NCBI RefSeq assembly: GCF_963662255.1
Contig: NC_085055.1
Coordinates: forward strand, 7,603,602 to 7,667,601
Direction of reading: 5' to 3'
DNA: 64,000 bases
Source: Cinclus cinclus
Taxonomy: Eukaryota > Chordata > Aves > Passeriformes > Cinclidae
The notes under the pieces are model-generated. The model had not been told where the DNA came from. It searched no databases and saw nothing but the letters and a program-made list of their open reading frames with translations. Positions within the stretch are counted from its first letter, which is position 1; every line of letters starts with the position of its first letter. Below are positions 51,789 to 62,699 of the stretch, piece by piece. Position numbers and translations under genes: made by a program.

Positions 51789-51990
51789 AGTTCCGCTTGA
51801 GTCTTGGATTTATTTTTGTAATGCAAGATGTTTTTTAAATAATTCATGCAGTAGACGATATCATCGTAGCCAACCGAATACGATAAATAATGCAGTACTA
51901 TATAACTATATATATAGATATATAACGTATGAATATGTTTATAGGTATGTATATAGAGAGCAAGTACGATAGTTTAATGGAGTAACTGCC
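51789..51990. other. AT-rich SOX2 3' flank
   Basis: Contains a short TATA-type simple repeat (ACTATATATATAGATATATA near 51,905). No gene is seen. Confidence 0.6.
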
Positions 51991-51994
51991 TGTG

Positions 51995-52760
51995 CCTCCT
52001 TCGGGGGGACGGGAATGCGGAGTGGGGAGCTGGTTCCCAGCTCCCTCCCTTCCCTCCCGAGGACGCGGTGTGCGCCGGGCTCCGGGGGCTTCTGCCGCCG
52101 CTGATCTGGCCACTTGTTGCCCCCGGAGGGGCCGAGTCGGGGCCGGCGGGGCAGGAGGCAGCGGCGGGCGGGCCTCGGGCACTGCCGCGGCCTCCCGGCT
52201 TCCACAGGCGGATAAGGCGCTGCTGTCTTTTCCCGGCCGTGCCTCCTTCCGCTGGGCAGGCGTGAGGGGAGCCGGCTCCCGCGGCCGGGAGGCCGAGAGC
52301 GCCCGGCCTGGCCGGGCTCAGCCCTGCCCGCTCCCTTTGTCCGCCACTTCCCAAACTTTCCTCTCCTGCCTCCTGGGCCGCGCGGGAGGAGGTGAGGGGT
52401 GGGGGCGGGGGTCGGGTTGGCCGGGCAGAGGTAAGAAACAACAAAACCAGAACAAACAAACAAAAACAGTCGAATGCCAGAGACTTTCACATTTTATCAC
52501 GGCTCTTTCTTGAATCCTATTTCTTAAATTGCCAGCGCGGTGTAGCCCCGTTTCGGACATTCTCTGCAGCCGGTCGGAGCCCCAAAGAGAAGCGGTGGCG
52601 CCCGCCATATAGAAGGAGAGATCCACCGTCCGTGCCAGGTAGAGTTTTACTTTGTACAGTCGTACCCGCAGGTGCCGAGGACGGGGCTCCGCTCCGCTCC
52701 GCGCTGCTGCGCGCTGGAGGCCCCGGCAGGGCAGGGGCGATGGCAGCAGAGCTGGGCAGT
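51995..52760. other. CpG island downstream of SOX2
   Basis: Dense CpG at 51,995-52,400 and 52,640-52,720. A good splice donor (AGAG then GTAAGAAA, GT at 52,431-52,432) closes the first block, so this could be the first exon of a short SOX2OT-type transcript. No protein gene. Confidence 0.65.
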
Positions 52761-52838
52761 CCCTGCCGCCCCAGCGCTTCTAGGGTGCTGCTAACGCGGC
52801 TGCGGTTCCCTTTAGGAAACGCGCGTCAGGAAGATGGA

Positions 52839-52883
52839 AATAATAATAATAATAATAATTATTATTATTATTATTATTATTAT
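52839..52883 (+). repeat. (TAA)n(TTA)n palindromic microsatellite
   Basis: AAT units (52,839-52,858) run directly into ATT units (to 52,883), so the two halves are reverse complements and can form a long hairpin or cruciform. It follows GCGTCAGGAAGATGG. Confidence 0.9.
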
Positions 52884-53394
52884 AAAGAAAAGGTACGAAA
52901 TTTGAAATACTCTGATTGCAAACTGGTCGTGTCTTCTACTAATGGCATGTGGTACGTGGCAAGGAAGGCATGTGATGTTTGGCTTAGACAAGGCACAAAG
53001 TGGGCACTCCGGCACGGGGCAAGCGTTGCTGAGCTGTTCTCTCCAGTATTTCTTGTCAGCCACTGGATTTTGCTTTCGGTCGGGGAGGAAGAGGGCCGGG
53101 TAAAATGCACACACGCGCACACACAAACAGAATTACCTGGCTGGTTGTGGCTTTTATTTGGTATTGCTATTTCCTAGTCTCAGTTCCGGGCTCCATCCTT
53201 GAAGCCTGGTGTCCAGATGAAAACTAACATTGCCAGAGTAGAAGACGTGGAGATTTGCTCACTGCCTGGTTTTGTAGTTTAGCTCCCTTTGTCCCTTTTA
53301 TTTCTGCACCGTCGCGGTACTTGGGCAGGACAACCATTTTTGCAGACTCGCAACCTTTTCTGTGTCTTTTACGCTAGTGCAACGAGTAAAACAT

Positions 53395-53475
53395 TCTTTT
53401 TCAGAGCTGTGAGCGTTTGCAATGCATTTGGGGATTATTCACGTGGTAACGAGCCCACATCCCCGCTCCCGCTCG
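53395..53475 (+). promoter_or_regulatory. SRR2-like SOX2 enhancer (downstream regulatory region)
   Basis: The core is a POU site ATGCATTT (53,422-53,429), then GGATTATTCACGTGGTAA (53,432-53,449) with an E-box CACGTG (53,440-53,445). Mouse SRR2, the SOX2/OCT-bound enhancer about 4 kb downstream, has as I remember it CATTGTGATGCATAT followed closely by GGATTATTCACGTGGTAA. Both the near-identical 3' half and the distance (+4.1 kb) support orthology. Oddly, the SOX half-site expected just before the POU site reads GTTTGCA here rather than CATTGTG. The POU and E-box parts look intact. Confidence 0.8.
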
Positions 53476-55129
53476 ACTCGCTGAGAAAAGACAACCAGGA
53501 ATAAAAGCCCAATCGATATCACGATTCCATTTTTAAAAGCGAATCTTAGCCAATTAACAGCAATAAAAACTGACCTTTTTTGAAGTGTTAACTAAAATAT
53601 TCGAGGGGGGTATTTGGAAATGTTGGTCCTTTTGCAATTCGCATAGAGAAGGCGAGCTAATACCCCTAAACAAAAGGCACTAAGCCACATATTCAGGCTT
53701 AGTGAATTCAGCAACTTTTTATATGGGCAATTTATTTAACCTTAGATTTCGGAGTACGATTTGGAATAGATGTGGTTGAAACCTGATATCCTTTGGATAG
53801 ATTCCTTACATCCATCCATCCATCCATCCATCCATCCATCCATCCATCCATCCATCCATCCATTTAGAAAGAATAACCCAAAGCATTTTGTATGTACAGC
53901 TGAACAGTTTTATTTTTAAAGTGCTACTTGGAGGAACGCCATTGTCCACTGCTCATTTTAAATTCAACACATTCAGTAACGCCATTTACACCTAAGCCAT
54001 TATCCTGGGCTTTCGTTTTATGGCAGCTGAAATGTATAGCAGAGCTCGTGGGTATGTTTTTATTTTTGTTATTGAAGACCTTTGGGCCTCTCCGTGGTTT
54101 CCCTCTCGTGGATTGTTGTGTATTTTATAGCCAAAGTGATGCTCGGCCCAAGAGCACGAGTGTAATATTTCCCTAACCTTCCACAGAGCAGAAGTGAACC
54201 CAAGGATAAGATTATACTTTCCCCTGTGATTTTTATGGCTTTTTAAGTACTGGGGTGTTAAAATATTTTGCGGAACTGGAGAGGTAGATTAGCAGGGTTT
54301 CTTGCCAAAGCTGGGAAGCTGGTATTACAGACTGTCCCAGGGGGAAATCGCTCACATTAACCACTAAATGAATATTTGACAAGGGCTCATTCGGGGGTAT
54401 TATTACTACAAACGGGTCCCTACTGGACTTTCCAAGGGTCAAAGAGCAATGGTTCAATTAATTATTTAGACTGTTAGTAGATTTGGTTGTAATAGCTGTA
54501 CTTATTTCTGCAACCGACAGCTTCTTGCGGTGGGGGATCTGGGGAGAGGCTCTGCCTCGCAGCCCCGGCTCCAGCCTGCGGCTCTCGCTTACCGACAGAT
54601 ATTTTTTTGGCCGAAACCATGTTTTGATTCCTTGAGATGCCCACTGGTGCCGGGTGGGACATCAGGGGTGACTGTGATCCCCACAGCAGAGTGTTTTCCC
54701 TCAATATTAATTCCTCCTTGTCCCCAACGGACAACAGAGCTGGATATCTGCCTCCGAATAGGTGGTAGATAGCCCAGCAATTAAAGAAGTATATAATGTA
54801 GGTCCTGCTGAAAGAAAGAGGCCCATTACTGATAGGTGTGATTAGATACACTTTAGTCATTTAAATCCTGATCTAACTCAAATACTAGGATGTAAAACCT
54901 ACTTCGGTGGTTGTGAGATTTCCGAGTATATATGCAAAATGCTGACATTCTGATGGCAGAAGAGCTTCGTCTTCGGGTTTTTAACGCCAGCCAGCCTCGC
55001 CTGACACTGTCGTTTCAACATTTTTCGTGATGAGGAAGGGACAGAGAAAGGATGATTATTTTGTTTAATTTAAACAACAAACATATCCGTAGTAGTAGAT
55101 ACCAAAAAAAAGAAAAAAAGGAAAAAATA
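53476..55129. other. Gene-free stretch downstream of SRR2
   Basis: Holds the ATCC microsatellite and a perfect 9-base stem-loop at 53,678-53,704 in AT-rich sequence that may extend the SRR2 regulatory block. Otherwise nothing is recognised. Confidence 0.5.
53809..53863 (+). repeat. (ATCC)n tetranucleotide microsatellite
   Basis: About 13 uninterrupted ATCC units 350 bases after the SRR2-like core. Pure and long enough to be polymorphic. Confidence 0.95.
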
Positions 55130-55570
55130 CCCAAAATAACATTGGGAGTGTGCGATTAGGTGACAATAATGTATGTTGAATGAATAAGAGATAAGCTGCA
55201 AGGGGGGAGAGGGAAGCAGTAATTACAAACCCAATTCATTCAGCTTTTCAGGACTTTTGTTGTGGGAGCTCCATTGACGGGCTTCGAGCTGCCAGTTTTC
55301 TCACATTAAAAAGAACTGATCAGCGCCTCAGGGGGACAAGCAACACCGCTTAACTGCATAGTGATGGGGTCCTCATTTAGAGCCATTACAACAAGAAAAT
55401 TAAACAGAGCCTTTGTGTGCACCAGGTTTACTTTTCAATTGCTGACAGTTTATAGCTAACAGCTCAGAGATTTAAGTTTGATTGCGGTTTGATCGCCTGC
55501 TAGTTAGCACCGCCGCTATTTTAGTTTTGGTAATTAAAACCAGTTTTTCTGACGACGGCACGGGGAATTG
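55130..55570 (+). promoter_or_regulatory. Candidate conserved enhancer, about 5.8 kb downstream of SOX2 promoter
   Basis: AT-rich block with GACAATAATG, GCAGTAATTACAAAC, GGACTTTTGTTGTG, ACTGATCAGCG, CATTACAACAAG, GCCTTTGTGTG, CAATTGCTGACAG and GGTAATTAAAACC. SOX-like, TCF-like and paired TAAT cores occur throughout. It ends sharply at a CpG-rich segment at 55.6 kb and has no frame of interest. Function inferred. Confidence 0.45.
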
Positions 55571-55917
55571 CGAGAGTTTGGTACTATTTTGCTTTTGAGG
55601 AATCAATTCTCTTGGCGAGGACGTACAGCGCTACAGTGAGTGTGGGGGCTGGTTCACTTGCGAACTGGAAAGAAAAGGAGACCGGGGTGGAAATTCCCGG
55701 AGCTGCGCGTTTGGCTGTGCCCGAGCGGGAGGGCGAGCTCCGTCCTGCGGGCCCTGCCCGGAGACCGCGGCTGCTCCAGGGCTCGGCGGAGCCTCCGCGC
55801 CGGCAGGTGCGGGCGGGCGGAGCGGCGAGGAGGAACAAAGCGAAACCCCGAACCTCGCGGGATGGTTTTGGAGCTTTGCTGTGAAGTTCGCAGAGGTTTG
55901 CCGTGGCCGAGCCGTGC

Positions 55918-56000
55918 GTGAGAGTGCGTGTGTGATTGTGACCGAGTGTGACTGTGTGTGACTCTGTGTGCGTGTGTTTGTATCCGTGTGCGCCTGTGCG
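55918..56000 (+). repeat. Degenerate (GT)n-rich segment
   Basis: TGTG/CGTG-rich low-complexity run inside a CpG-rich segment, with no exact unit. Confidence 0.7.
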
Positions 56001-56339
56001 TACAGGGGGAGGGGGCGCGCCGAAACAAGCTGCAATTTTTCAATACAATTTAACAGCGTCTGAAGGCAGCACGGACGGCCCTTCCCGTGCAGTGTGGCGC
56101 GGGTTCGGGCCCGGCTGTCCCGCGGGAGACACCTGGGCCGCTGCAGCCCTGTCGGCAGGAGCGGGGGGAAGCCCGTGGGCGGGGGGTCCTCGCTGAGAGC
56201 GCCCTCGGGGACCGGAGAGGGCTCGGAGAAGTTTCTGCAGGAGTTTGTCTCTGGCTCATCCGCTGGCGCAGCGTGCTGCCTCGCAGGACCTCTGCCATGT
56301 GGGCGAGACCTTGTAAAAAGCGTGCCTTTATGTGTTGGG

Positions 56340-56390
56340 GTTTTTTTGTTTGTTTTTTTTGGTTTGTTTTTTGTTTTGTTTTGTTTTAAA
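56340..56390 (+). repeat. T-rich (GTTT)n tract
   Basis: Runs of T with GTTT/GTTTT units at about 56,340-56,388. Confidence 0.8.
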
Positions 56391-56488
56391 TTTATCCCTT
56401 TTAAATTTACTCTTTTTAGGATTTCTCTGTGTTTTGTTTGTATTTTGCGCCCGTCCCTACCCGTCCCCCTACCCTCTGATAAAAACGC

Positions 56489-56571
56489 CTCTCCCTCTCT
56501 CCCTCTTTCCCTCTTTCCCTCTCTCCCTCTTTCCCTCTTTCCCTCTCTCCGTCCCTCTCTCCCTCTCTCCA
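56489..56571 (+). repeat. CTCCCTCTTTCC polypyrimidine minisatellite
   Basis: About 80 bases of pure pyrimidine made of CTCCCTCT and TTCCCTCT units. A mirror-type polypurine/polypyrimidine tract of this sort can form triplex DNA. Confidence 0.9.
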
Positions 56572-57479
56572 TCCGAACGTTTCAGACTCAAGTCACCGAG
56601 CGCTATTCCAAGGCAGTTGCCTTCTTCAGAGGAGCGAGGTGGTCCGCAGCTCGGCAGGGTCCCGGAGGGGGGTAGGGGAGTGTCAGACCGCTTCCGTGGA
56701 GCCCGGCCGAGCTCGATGGGGCCAAATCGGCGATGCCGCCGGTTCCTACACGCTCTGGGGACAGTGGGACGTCGAGGGAGAGCTGTGAGCCCCGCGGCAC
56801 GGAGCTGGGTTGTGTCCTGTCGCTTCCCCGCAGCGCGTCCCTCTGTCCGGAGCCCGGCGGGCGGCACAGAGCTGCTCCGGCCCCCGGCCGGGATGTGCCC
56901 CGCTCCCGGACAGGCGGCCGCTGCCCCAGGGAACGGGAGGGGAGGCCCGGCCCCCCGCGGGCTCCCCCGCCCCGGGTCCTCGGTGACCCCATCATCTCGG
57001 CAGCAGTTAGGGCTGATGACGTAATGTGGGCGCTTTTTTTTTTTTTTCTTTTTCTCCCCAGAAAACCGTGATTAACGGCAGGAGATGGGGAGGGGTAGAG
57101 GGGGGAATCCCACCGGGTGTTGAAAAGACACGGGCCTCCGCAGAGGCTTTCCCGCGGGAAGGCTCCGCAGGGGTGTCTTGGCACACCAGCTCACGCTCGC
57201 TCACTAAGACACGCTCACAACTCACACGCGCTCCAAGATGAGGGCTTGATCCTGCAAACCCGCCTCTCATCCTGCGGAAAGCTGCCGGCGCTGGGGCGGC
57301 CGGTCCAGGCGAGCCGACCTTACTCGGGCGAGTAGGGACGCCCGGGGCCGGAGCTGGCTTAATTAAAACCAAGTCCCGCAGCGCTCTGCAGGGCGGCCGG
57401 GCCGGGCTCCGGGAGCGGGGCTGGGGCTCATCCCAGCGCTGCCCCCGGCTGCCGGGCTCCAGTGCCACGGGAGAAGCTC

Positions 57480-57760
57480 TCCAACGTGTCCTTCTGGCAT
57501 CGCTGGGAATGATGGTTCCTTTAAGCTCTTACAAATTGCAGAAGTTGAGGAAGACAGAGAAATAATTAATGTATTAAAACAAGCAGCGAATTCCTCAGGA
57601 GGCACCTTATCAACTCCAGCCACACTGGCTTCATCCCTCCTCGTATGCTAATACCCCGTGACGTCATTGGCGCCAGATTGAATGTGAATCAGTTATGAAA
57701 TTATTAGTTTTAGCTTAAAAAGCAATCTGGCTCTCCCGTGAGTGGGCTTTGCGTTGCTGC
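57480..57760 (+). promoter_or_regulatory. Candidate enhancer with full cAMP-response element
   Basis: AT-rich block between CpG islands. It contains AATAATTAATG, ATGCTAAT (POU-like, near 57,645), a palindromic CRE TGACGTCA at 57,659-57,666 running into CATTGGCGCC (CCAAT-box-like), then AATCAGTTATGAAATTATTAG. The CRE/CCAAT/homeodomain cluster looks regulatory. A promoter of an unannotated transcript is an alternative. Confidence 0.4.
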
Positions 57761-58384
57761 GGGTTCTCGCTCCGTGTCCTCCCCATGTTATGCACACACA
57801 GTAGTTGCGATTTTCCTGTCGCAATGAATCAATATTTCTAAAGCACACGTCCTAACAGGGGGTGATGTAAAGAAACCCATAGATTAATTGGGTCCCGTTT
57901 CTGAGTCGGCTGTGTCTTCCTTATCGATACACACTTTACACCCGAAACCAGACAGTCGGATTTCCTCCTACTTTTCAGGTAGGCAAGAGCTCCTTGTGAT
58001 TTATTTCTGTTAAGATCCCACAGAGGGGGTGTTATTCTTTGCCAGCATCTGCGAAAAAAATACCCAGGAGTTTGCTTTTGCTTTTGCTCGCGATGGAAGA
58101 AAATGGGCCAGAAAAGGGGGAAATACAGAAATTGTTTGTTTGGTTGTTTGTTTATTTCAAATAGAAATATTTTTATTTAGAATTTTGAAAACTAGAGCAT
58201 CCCAGCGGTGGAGGGCCAAGGGATCTGAGCGGGGAACAATGAGAATTAACACCATTTCAATCGCTGAGACCGCTCTAATTAGATGTCTGGGTCCGGCGAG
58301 ATCAAATACCTGAATCTAAACCCCTCAGCTTAGTTGCTTTCGCTTGCAAATGCTCCTGAAAAACGGTTCTTGAAGGGACCAAGC

Positions 58385-58745
58385 TACCCCCAAATTCCCC
58401 GGAGTCCCTTTCGAGGAGTTTGGCGGATAACAACTTTCTCCATGGGTTAGGGGGGCCGGCGCGTCCCCTCCCCGCAGTGGCCGCCGGCCCTGCCCGGCAC
58501 CCCCGGTACCACCCGCACACCCTCTCCCCCCGCAATTGCTGCAGGACATTTGGGTCTCTTCGGCAGTTTCTTTCTCCCCGTCTCCGGAGAGCTGCTCTGC
58601 TCCCATGAATTATGAATAAACTCTCTCCTGGGGAGCCATCTCCGCTCCCGGGGCTGCGGAGCCCCGGCGTGGAAGTGCCCCGGCCGTGGCAGGGGAGGTG
58701 GCACCGGCCCCAGCTCCCGCTTCCAGCAGCCCCCTAAGCAGGGAA
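58385..58745. other. CpG-rich block
   Basis: Moderately dense CpG before the GAAA tract. No gene is seen. Confidence 0.6.
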
Positions 58746-58779
58746 GGAAAGAAGAAAATGGCAAGAGGGAAAGGGGAGG

Positions 58780-58948
<169 letters not shown>

Positions 58949-59055
58949 TTTTAACTGGCTGAGAAGTGAGTTTTCTGACTAATGAAATCCAAAATGAGCT
59001 GCGAATATAAAGTATTGTAAGATTTCTTCCCTGCCCCCCAGGCACTGATTGGCAA

Positions 59056-59058
<3 letters not shown>

Positions 59059-59098
<40 letters not shown>
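59059..59098 (+). repeat. T40 homopolymer
   Basis: Forty consecutive T, 110 bases after the GAAA tract. Exact length is unreliable in any assembly. Confidence 0.9.
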
Positions 59099-59099
<1 letters not shown>

Positions 59100-59299
59100 T
59101 GCGTTGGTTTGAAAAGCAGGAAGAAATGTAATGAATTGAGTGCTGTCAGAGATGTCTTCTCTGTTGATGTGGTGAATGGCAGTAGCTCCCTGATCCAGTG
59201 CAGGTGCAGTAGAGCTGGGGAATAAAAGAGGGGGGCTCTCTGTTCAGTGGAAAAAGCACATTCCCTACAATAGACCACACACTGCCAGCCAGCACGGCA

Positions 59300-59560
59300 T
59301 CAGCTCACACTCTCAGACTTTTTTTCGCCTCTTTCCACAGTCCTGAGCTCACAAAATGGCTATACATTAGCACTAGTTAGGGTTTGCTTTTAATGAACAG
59401 TTGTGACTCCTTTTGACCAACATTTAAATCTGCTGTGCTCTCTCTGAAGACAGGTCTGTTTTGATCACAGGTTTTAAAAAATGGCCCGTTTCCTAACAAG
59501 GCAGCTTATTCAGGGCCATCAGTTGCATTTGATTGCAAGAAAAAAAAAATGGCTCTCGAT
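59300..59560 (+). promoter_or_regulatory. Candidate conserved non-coding block, +10 kb
   Basis: AT-rich block with TTTTAATGAACAGTTGTGAC, CTCCTTTTGACCAACATTTA, TTTTGATCACAGG and ATCAGTTGCATTTGATTGC. It starts just after a polypyrimidine splice-acceptor-like tract (AG at 59,339-59,340). It could be an enhancer or the 5' part of a SOX2OT exon; no clear donor follows. Confidence 0.3.
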
Positions 59561-59929
59561 TAATAAAACGCATTTCCCAAGTGCTTCTAACGGGGAAAGT
59601 TTTTTACTTTTTTTTTTAATATAAAATAAAGTGTTGTGGAGGGGAAGAGAGACAGTGTTTTTAAATGGATGAGATGGTCTAATCCTGTACAAGAACTCAT
59701 TTTAATCCTGTTTAGAGATAACCTGTCTCTTTTTTGGCTTAATATATTATCCTTATACGTGGATAAAAACTTCGCACTCTTATTAATTCGGTCCGGATTG
59801 TTTTTTCTTGGCTTATTTCCTTAATATTTTTTAAACTTTTTTTACCCTCTCGATCTGCTCAGAGTAAGCTAGGTTACACTTGATTACACAAGTTTTATTC
59901 GAAATTATTTCCAGAGCGAGGGCTCACTC

Positions 59930-60460
59930 CTCAGCCAAGAGGACTGATTGATTCTGCCCCTCTCCGCCTCGATTTGATGTGCCTCGTCCTATCGCGGCCA
60001 AGCCAATGAGCCGGGATTTTCATGGCATCCCGGAGCAGCCCTTGCTGATTCCTCTCGCACCTAACCTGCAAGAAGTAGATTAAGCTCTTTTGGATATACT
60101 TGCTGATGCATTGCGCTGAGGAAAATTGCTCGGCGTTTGCTTATAGAAACCCATGTTACTGTGAATGTTCTTTTTTCCCCCTAATCGTGGTAACAAATAG
60201 CATCAGCTCCTGGAACAGTTTGGCAAAGCCATTCTTGCCTGAGTAGAGCTAAACGGGAGAAGTTGACAGCTACCCGGTTATTACCAGAGCTCCGAGTAGC
60301 CCCCACCCCCGGCCGATAGCAAAACGTGTCGGCAATAAATGACATTAGAACCAGCAGTCAGGTGCCGGTGGGCGCTTGGAGCACGTTTCCAGGGGGCAGA
60401 TCCTGTCATCCCGCGCACAAAGAATGGACCTTGTCTAGATAGCAGACAAGAGATCGATGC
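59930..60460 (+). promoter_or_regulatory. Candidate regulatory block with TCF/SOX site and hairpin
   Basis: Mixed-composition block with GCCAATGAGC (CCAAT), CTTGCTGATGCATTGCGC, CACAAAGAATGG (TCF/SOX-like, near 60,416) and a perfect 7-base inverted repeat CTTGTCT/AGACAAG (60,430-60,436 and 60,444-60,450). An AT-rich ATCATAT repeat follows. Function inferred. Confidence 0.3.
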
Positions 60461-61149
60461 TCCTATATCATATGATCATATCATATCACATCATATCGAT
60501 AATCCTGTATAAAAAAATAAGTTTCGTTTACACTTTGCTCGGGACGTTTCAAACGCGCTGGAGCATCACCTGACAGCGCCTTCTTTACTGCCACCAAGCT
60601 GTAGCTGCCCCAGCCCCAACCTTGGTCCCGTGGCAGCTCAGTAACCATCGCAGGAGAGTTTTGCCGTGGGTGCGGGTCCTTGCCGGGGCCGGGAGCGCAG
60701 GATGCCGGCCCCGCCCGGGGAAGGGGCTGCGCCCCGCCGCTGCTCCCCGCGCCACCGGACAGCCTTTGTGTCCTCCTGCTGCACACACCCATAATTAATC
60801 CTCCTTCTTACCGCTTACATCCCGGACCCAAGGGGCAACTCAAACCTATTTAGATCGCCTTGGTTGGTTGCACAAATTTAAGTGGCAAATGAGTTATAAA
60901 CCTAATAACTGCTTTAATAAAAATAATTATTTGATTATGACAGAGGAAATTTGCTGGAGTGCAGGGAGGCGGCTGGGTTTGCATTTTGGTAGTTGTGAGG
61001 TTCTTCTTTGCTTGGAACTCAAATGCCTTTAGAAAGCGTTATTCTGAAAAAAAAAAACAAAACAAAACAACAAAACCCCAAAATCAAAACAAAATGAAAA
61101 ACAAACAAAAAACACCCCAAAATCAAAATCTTGAAAGATTTTACATTTA

Positions 61150-61690
61150 AAAATCGCCCTGGTTCTCAGAGTACCGTGGAACATTTCCTGTGATATTCGA
61201 AAGAATAATTAATTTGTAAACAGAAAAATCAATATGAGATTTAGGTGGCTTTAAATTAATTGAAAACAATCAACACAGAGAACCATTAATCACAAACATT
61301 GGTACCTCTTTCGCTTCTTCCCCGTTAAGGATAAAGTTTCTGCGCCTCTTTCAAGTGTATTTATGCTTCTGGTTTTACAAGAAAAAGTGAGGATGCAACA
61401 AGACCAGTCGCGTTGTCCTCTCTATACTTTTAACTCTAGCATATTGTTTGATTACTAATTCGAGTTAATATGATCTTTATGGCAACATAACAGTGGATAA
61501 TTGGCCCTTTTTCTGAACAACAATGTAAATCACAATCGCTTTATTATTTAATAACGTCAAACGCTTCGTTGGATTGGCCCCGACAGAGAAGACCTTTTCT
61601 TTCTAGGCAGTGTTGTTGAGAAAGAACAATGCAGATCTAATTGTGGAGATTTCAGAAGTTGGCTCCTGTAAATGAACAGCTTAGATATGG
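61150..61690 (+). promoter_or_regulatory. Candidate conserved enhancer, +12 kb, SOX-site rich
   Basis: Long AT-rich block with AATAATTAATTTGTAAACAG (homeodomain plus forkhead-like), TTAAATTAATTGAAAACAAT, ACCATTAATCACAAACATTG, GAACAACAATGTAAATCAC (SOX ACAATG abutting TAAAT) and GAAAGAACAATGCAGATC. Several SOX sites and paired ATTA cores over 0.5 kb make it one of the stronger motif clusters in the window. Chicken N-1 lies further downstream of SOX2 (about 15 kb as I recall), so I do not assign an enhancer name. Confidence 0.45.
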
Positions 61691-61736
61691 AAGTTCCAGC
61701 AGATGTCTGCACTTTTCCCTGTGACAAACCTTGTAA

Positions 61737-61797
61737 CCCCCCTTCCTCCCCCTCTGCCCCTTCCTCCCCCTCTGCCCCGTCCTCCCCCCTCCCCGAC
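61737..61797 (+). repeat. CCTCCCCCTCTGCCCCTT-type pyrimidine minisatellite
   Basis: About three copies of an 18-base C-rich unit, almost pyrimidine-only. Confidence 0.85.
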
Positions 61798-61879
61798 TTA
61801 TTGAAGATTTTTTGTTCTCACATCCTAGCAACAACCTAAATCTTGCAGTCGCGAATACACCCCTTTCCCCTCGTTGCTA

Positions 61880-62680
61880 TCCAGCCCTCAGATGGCCGCC
61901 TTAAGCGTACACACCAAATTAGCGCTTGGCCAAGGCGCGCCCGCCCCTCGCTCGCCCCGGGCCCCCCCATCAGCTGCGGGCTGGGGGTGTCGGGCCGGCG
62001 GGGGCAGCCGGGGGGCTTGGGGCTCTCGGCGCTGCTCTTCGCCACCTTCTCGCCAGCCCTGTAAACGTGTCGGGGGTTTGTTTTGCAACAGTTTAGAGGC
62101 GACTGCAAGATGTGCTCAACGTTATGTAGCGGGAGAAGTGTCAGGGCCTGCCGGCGCCGGAGGGGTGCGGGACGGGCCCCGGGCGGCACCCCGCCATGTG
62201 CCACCCTCTGGCCGGGGGTGTTCCGGCCCCATTGATCCAAACCCTGCCGCTCCACCCCGGCAGTAGCAGTGAGCCTTTCCCGGCTGCGCGGCCAGGGCTC
62301 CAAGGCAGAAGTTGAGCGATTTCTGTTCGGGGGGGCGCACCCGGTGCGCATCCGCTGCCCCGCCGAGCGCCCCGCGGCTTTTCCCCTTGCGCTGGAGGCT
62401 CCCTGCCTGCGATGGGCCGGTCGGGGCGGCGGTGAGGAGGGGAGCGGGACCCGCCGCCCCTCAGAGGACAATTCCGAGCAGAGGAGTTAGTTGATTTGGC
62501 AAACTTTTGAGGTGGGCACTGGCAGCGCTGCTGGGCTCCCGCCCCGTCCCAGCTCCTCCCGACCCCAACAATGCGTGAGCAAGCCCCGTCACCGATGTGG
62601 GGGGAGCGAGGGGACACGGCAGGGCCGTGGGTGCCAGCCCTCTGCGCAGCCCATCGCTGCCACGGATGTCAAGAGATGAG
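61880..62680. other. CpG island, +12.6 kb
   Basis: About 0.8 kb of CpG-rich DNA. Antiparallel frames of up to 211 codons are compositional. Role unknown; could host a lncRNA promoter. Confidence 0.7.
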
Positions 62681-62699
62681 GCAGGAACACCGAATTCGA

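Larger units (their letters stand above)
55640..57450. other. CpG-rich domain, +6.3 to +8.1 kb
   Basis: CpG islands at about 55,670-55,925, 56,060-56,310, 56,640-56,990 and 57,110-57,440, separated by T-rich and polypyrimidine repeats. A strong acceptor-like tract (TTTTCTTTTTCTCCCCAG, AG at 57,060-57,061) occurs without an evident donor. No gene is supported. Confidence 0.65.

Noticed and set aside
55631..56572. 313-codon minus-strand frame
   Set aside because: Made of polypyrimidine-repeat (Arg/Glu/Gly) and CpG-island translation with no recognisable domain.
59059..59098. T40 as the tail of a retroposed gene copy
   Set aside because: No gene-like sequence is present on the side where a minus-strand insert would lie, and no flanking target duplication was seen.
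59341..59560. Exon start after the acceptor-like tract ending at 59,340
   Set aside because: No matching donor downstream, so it is listed only as a non-coding block.
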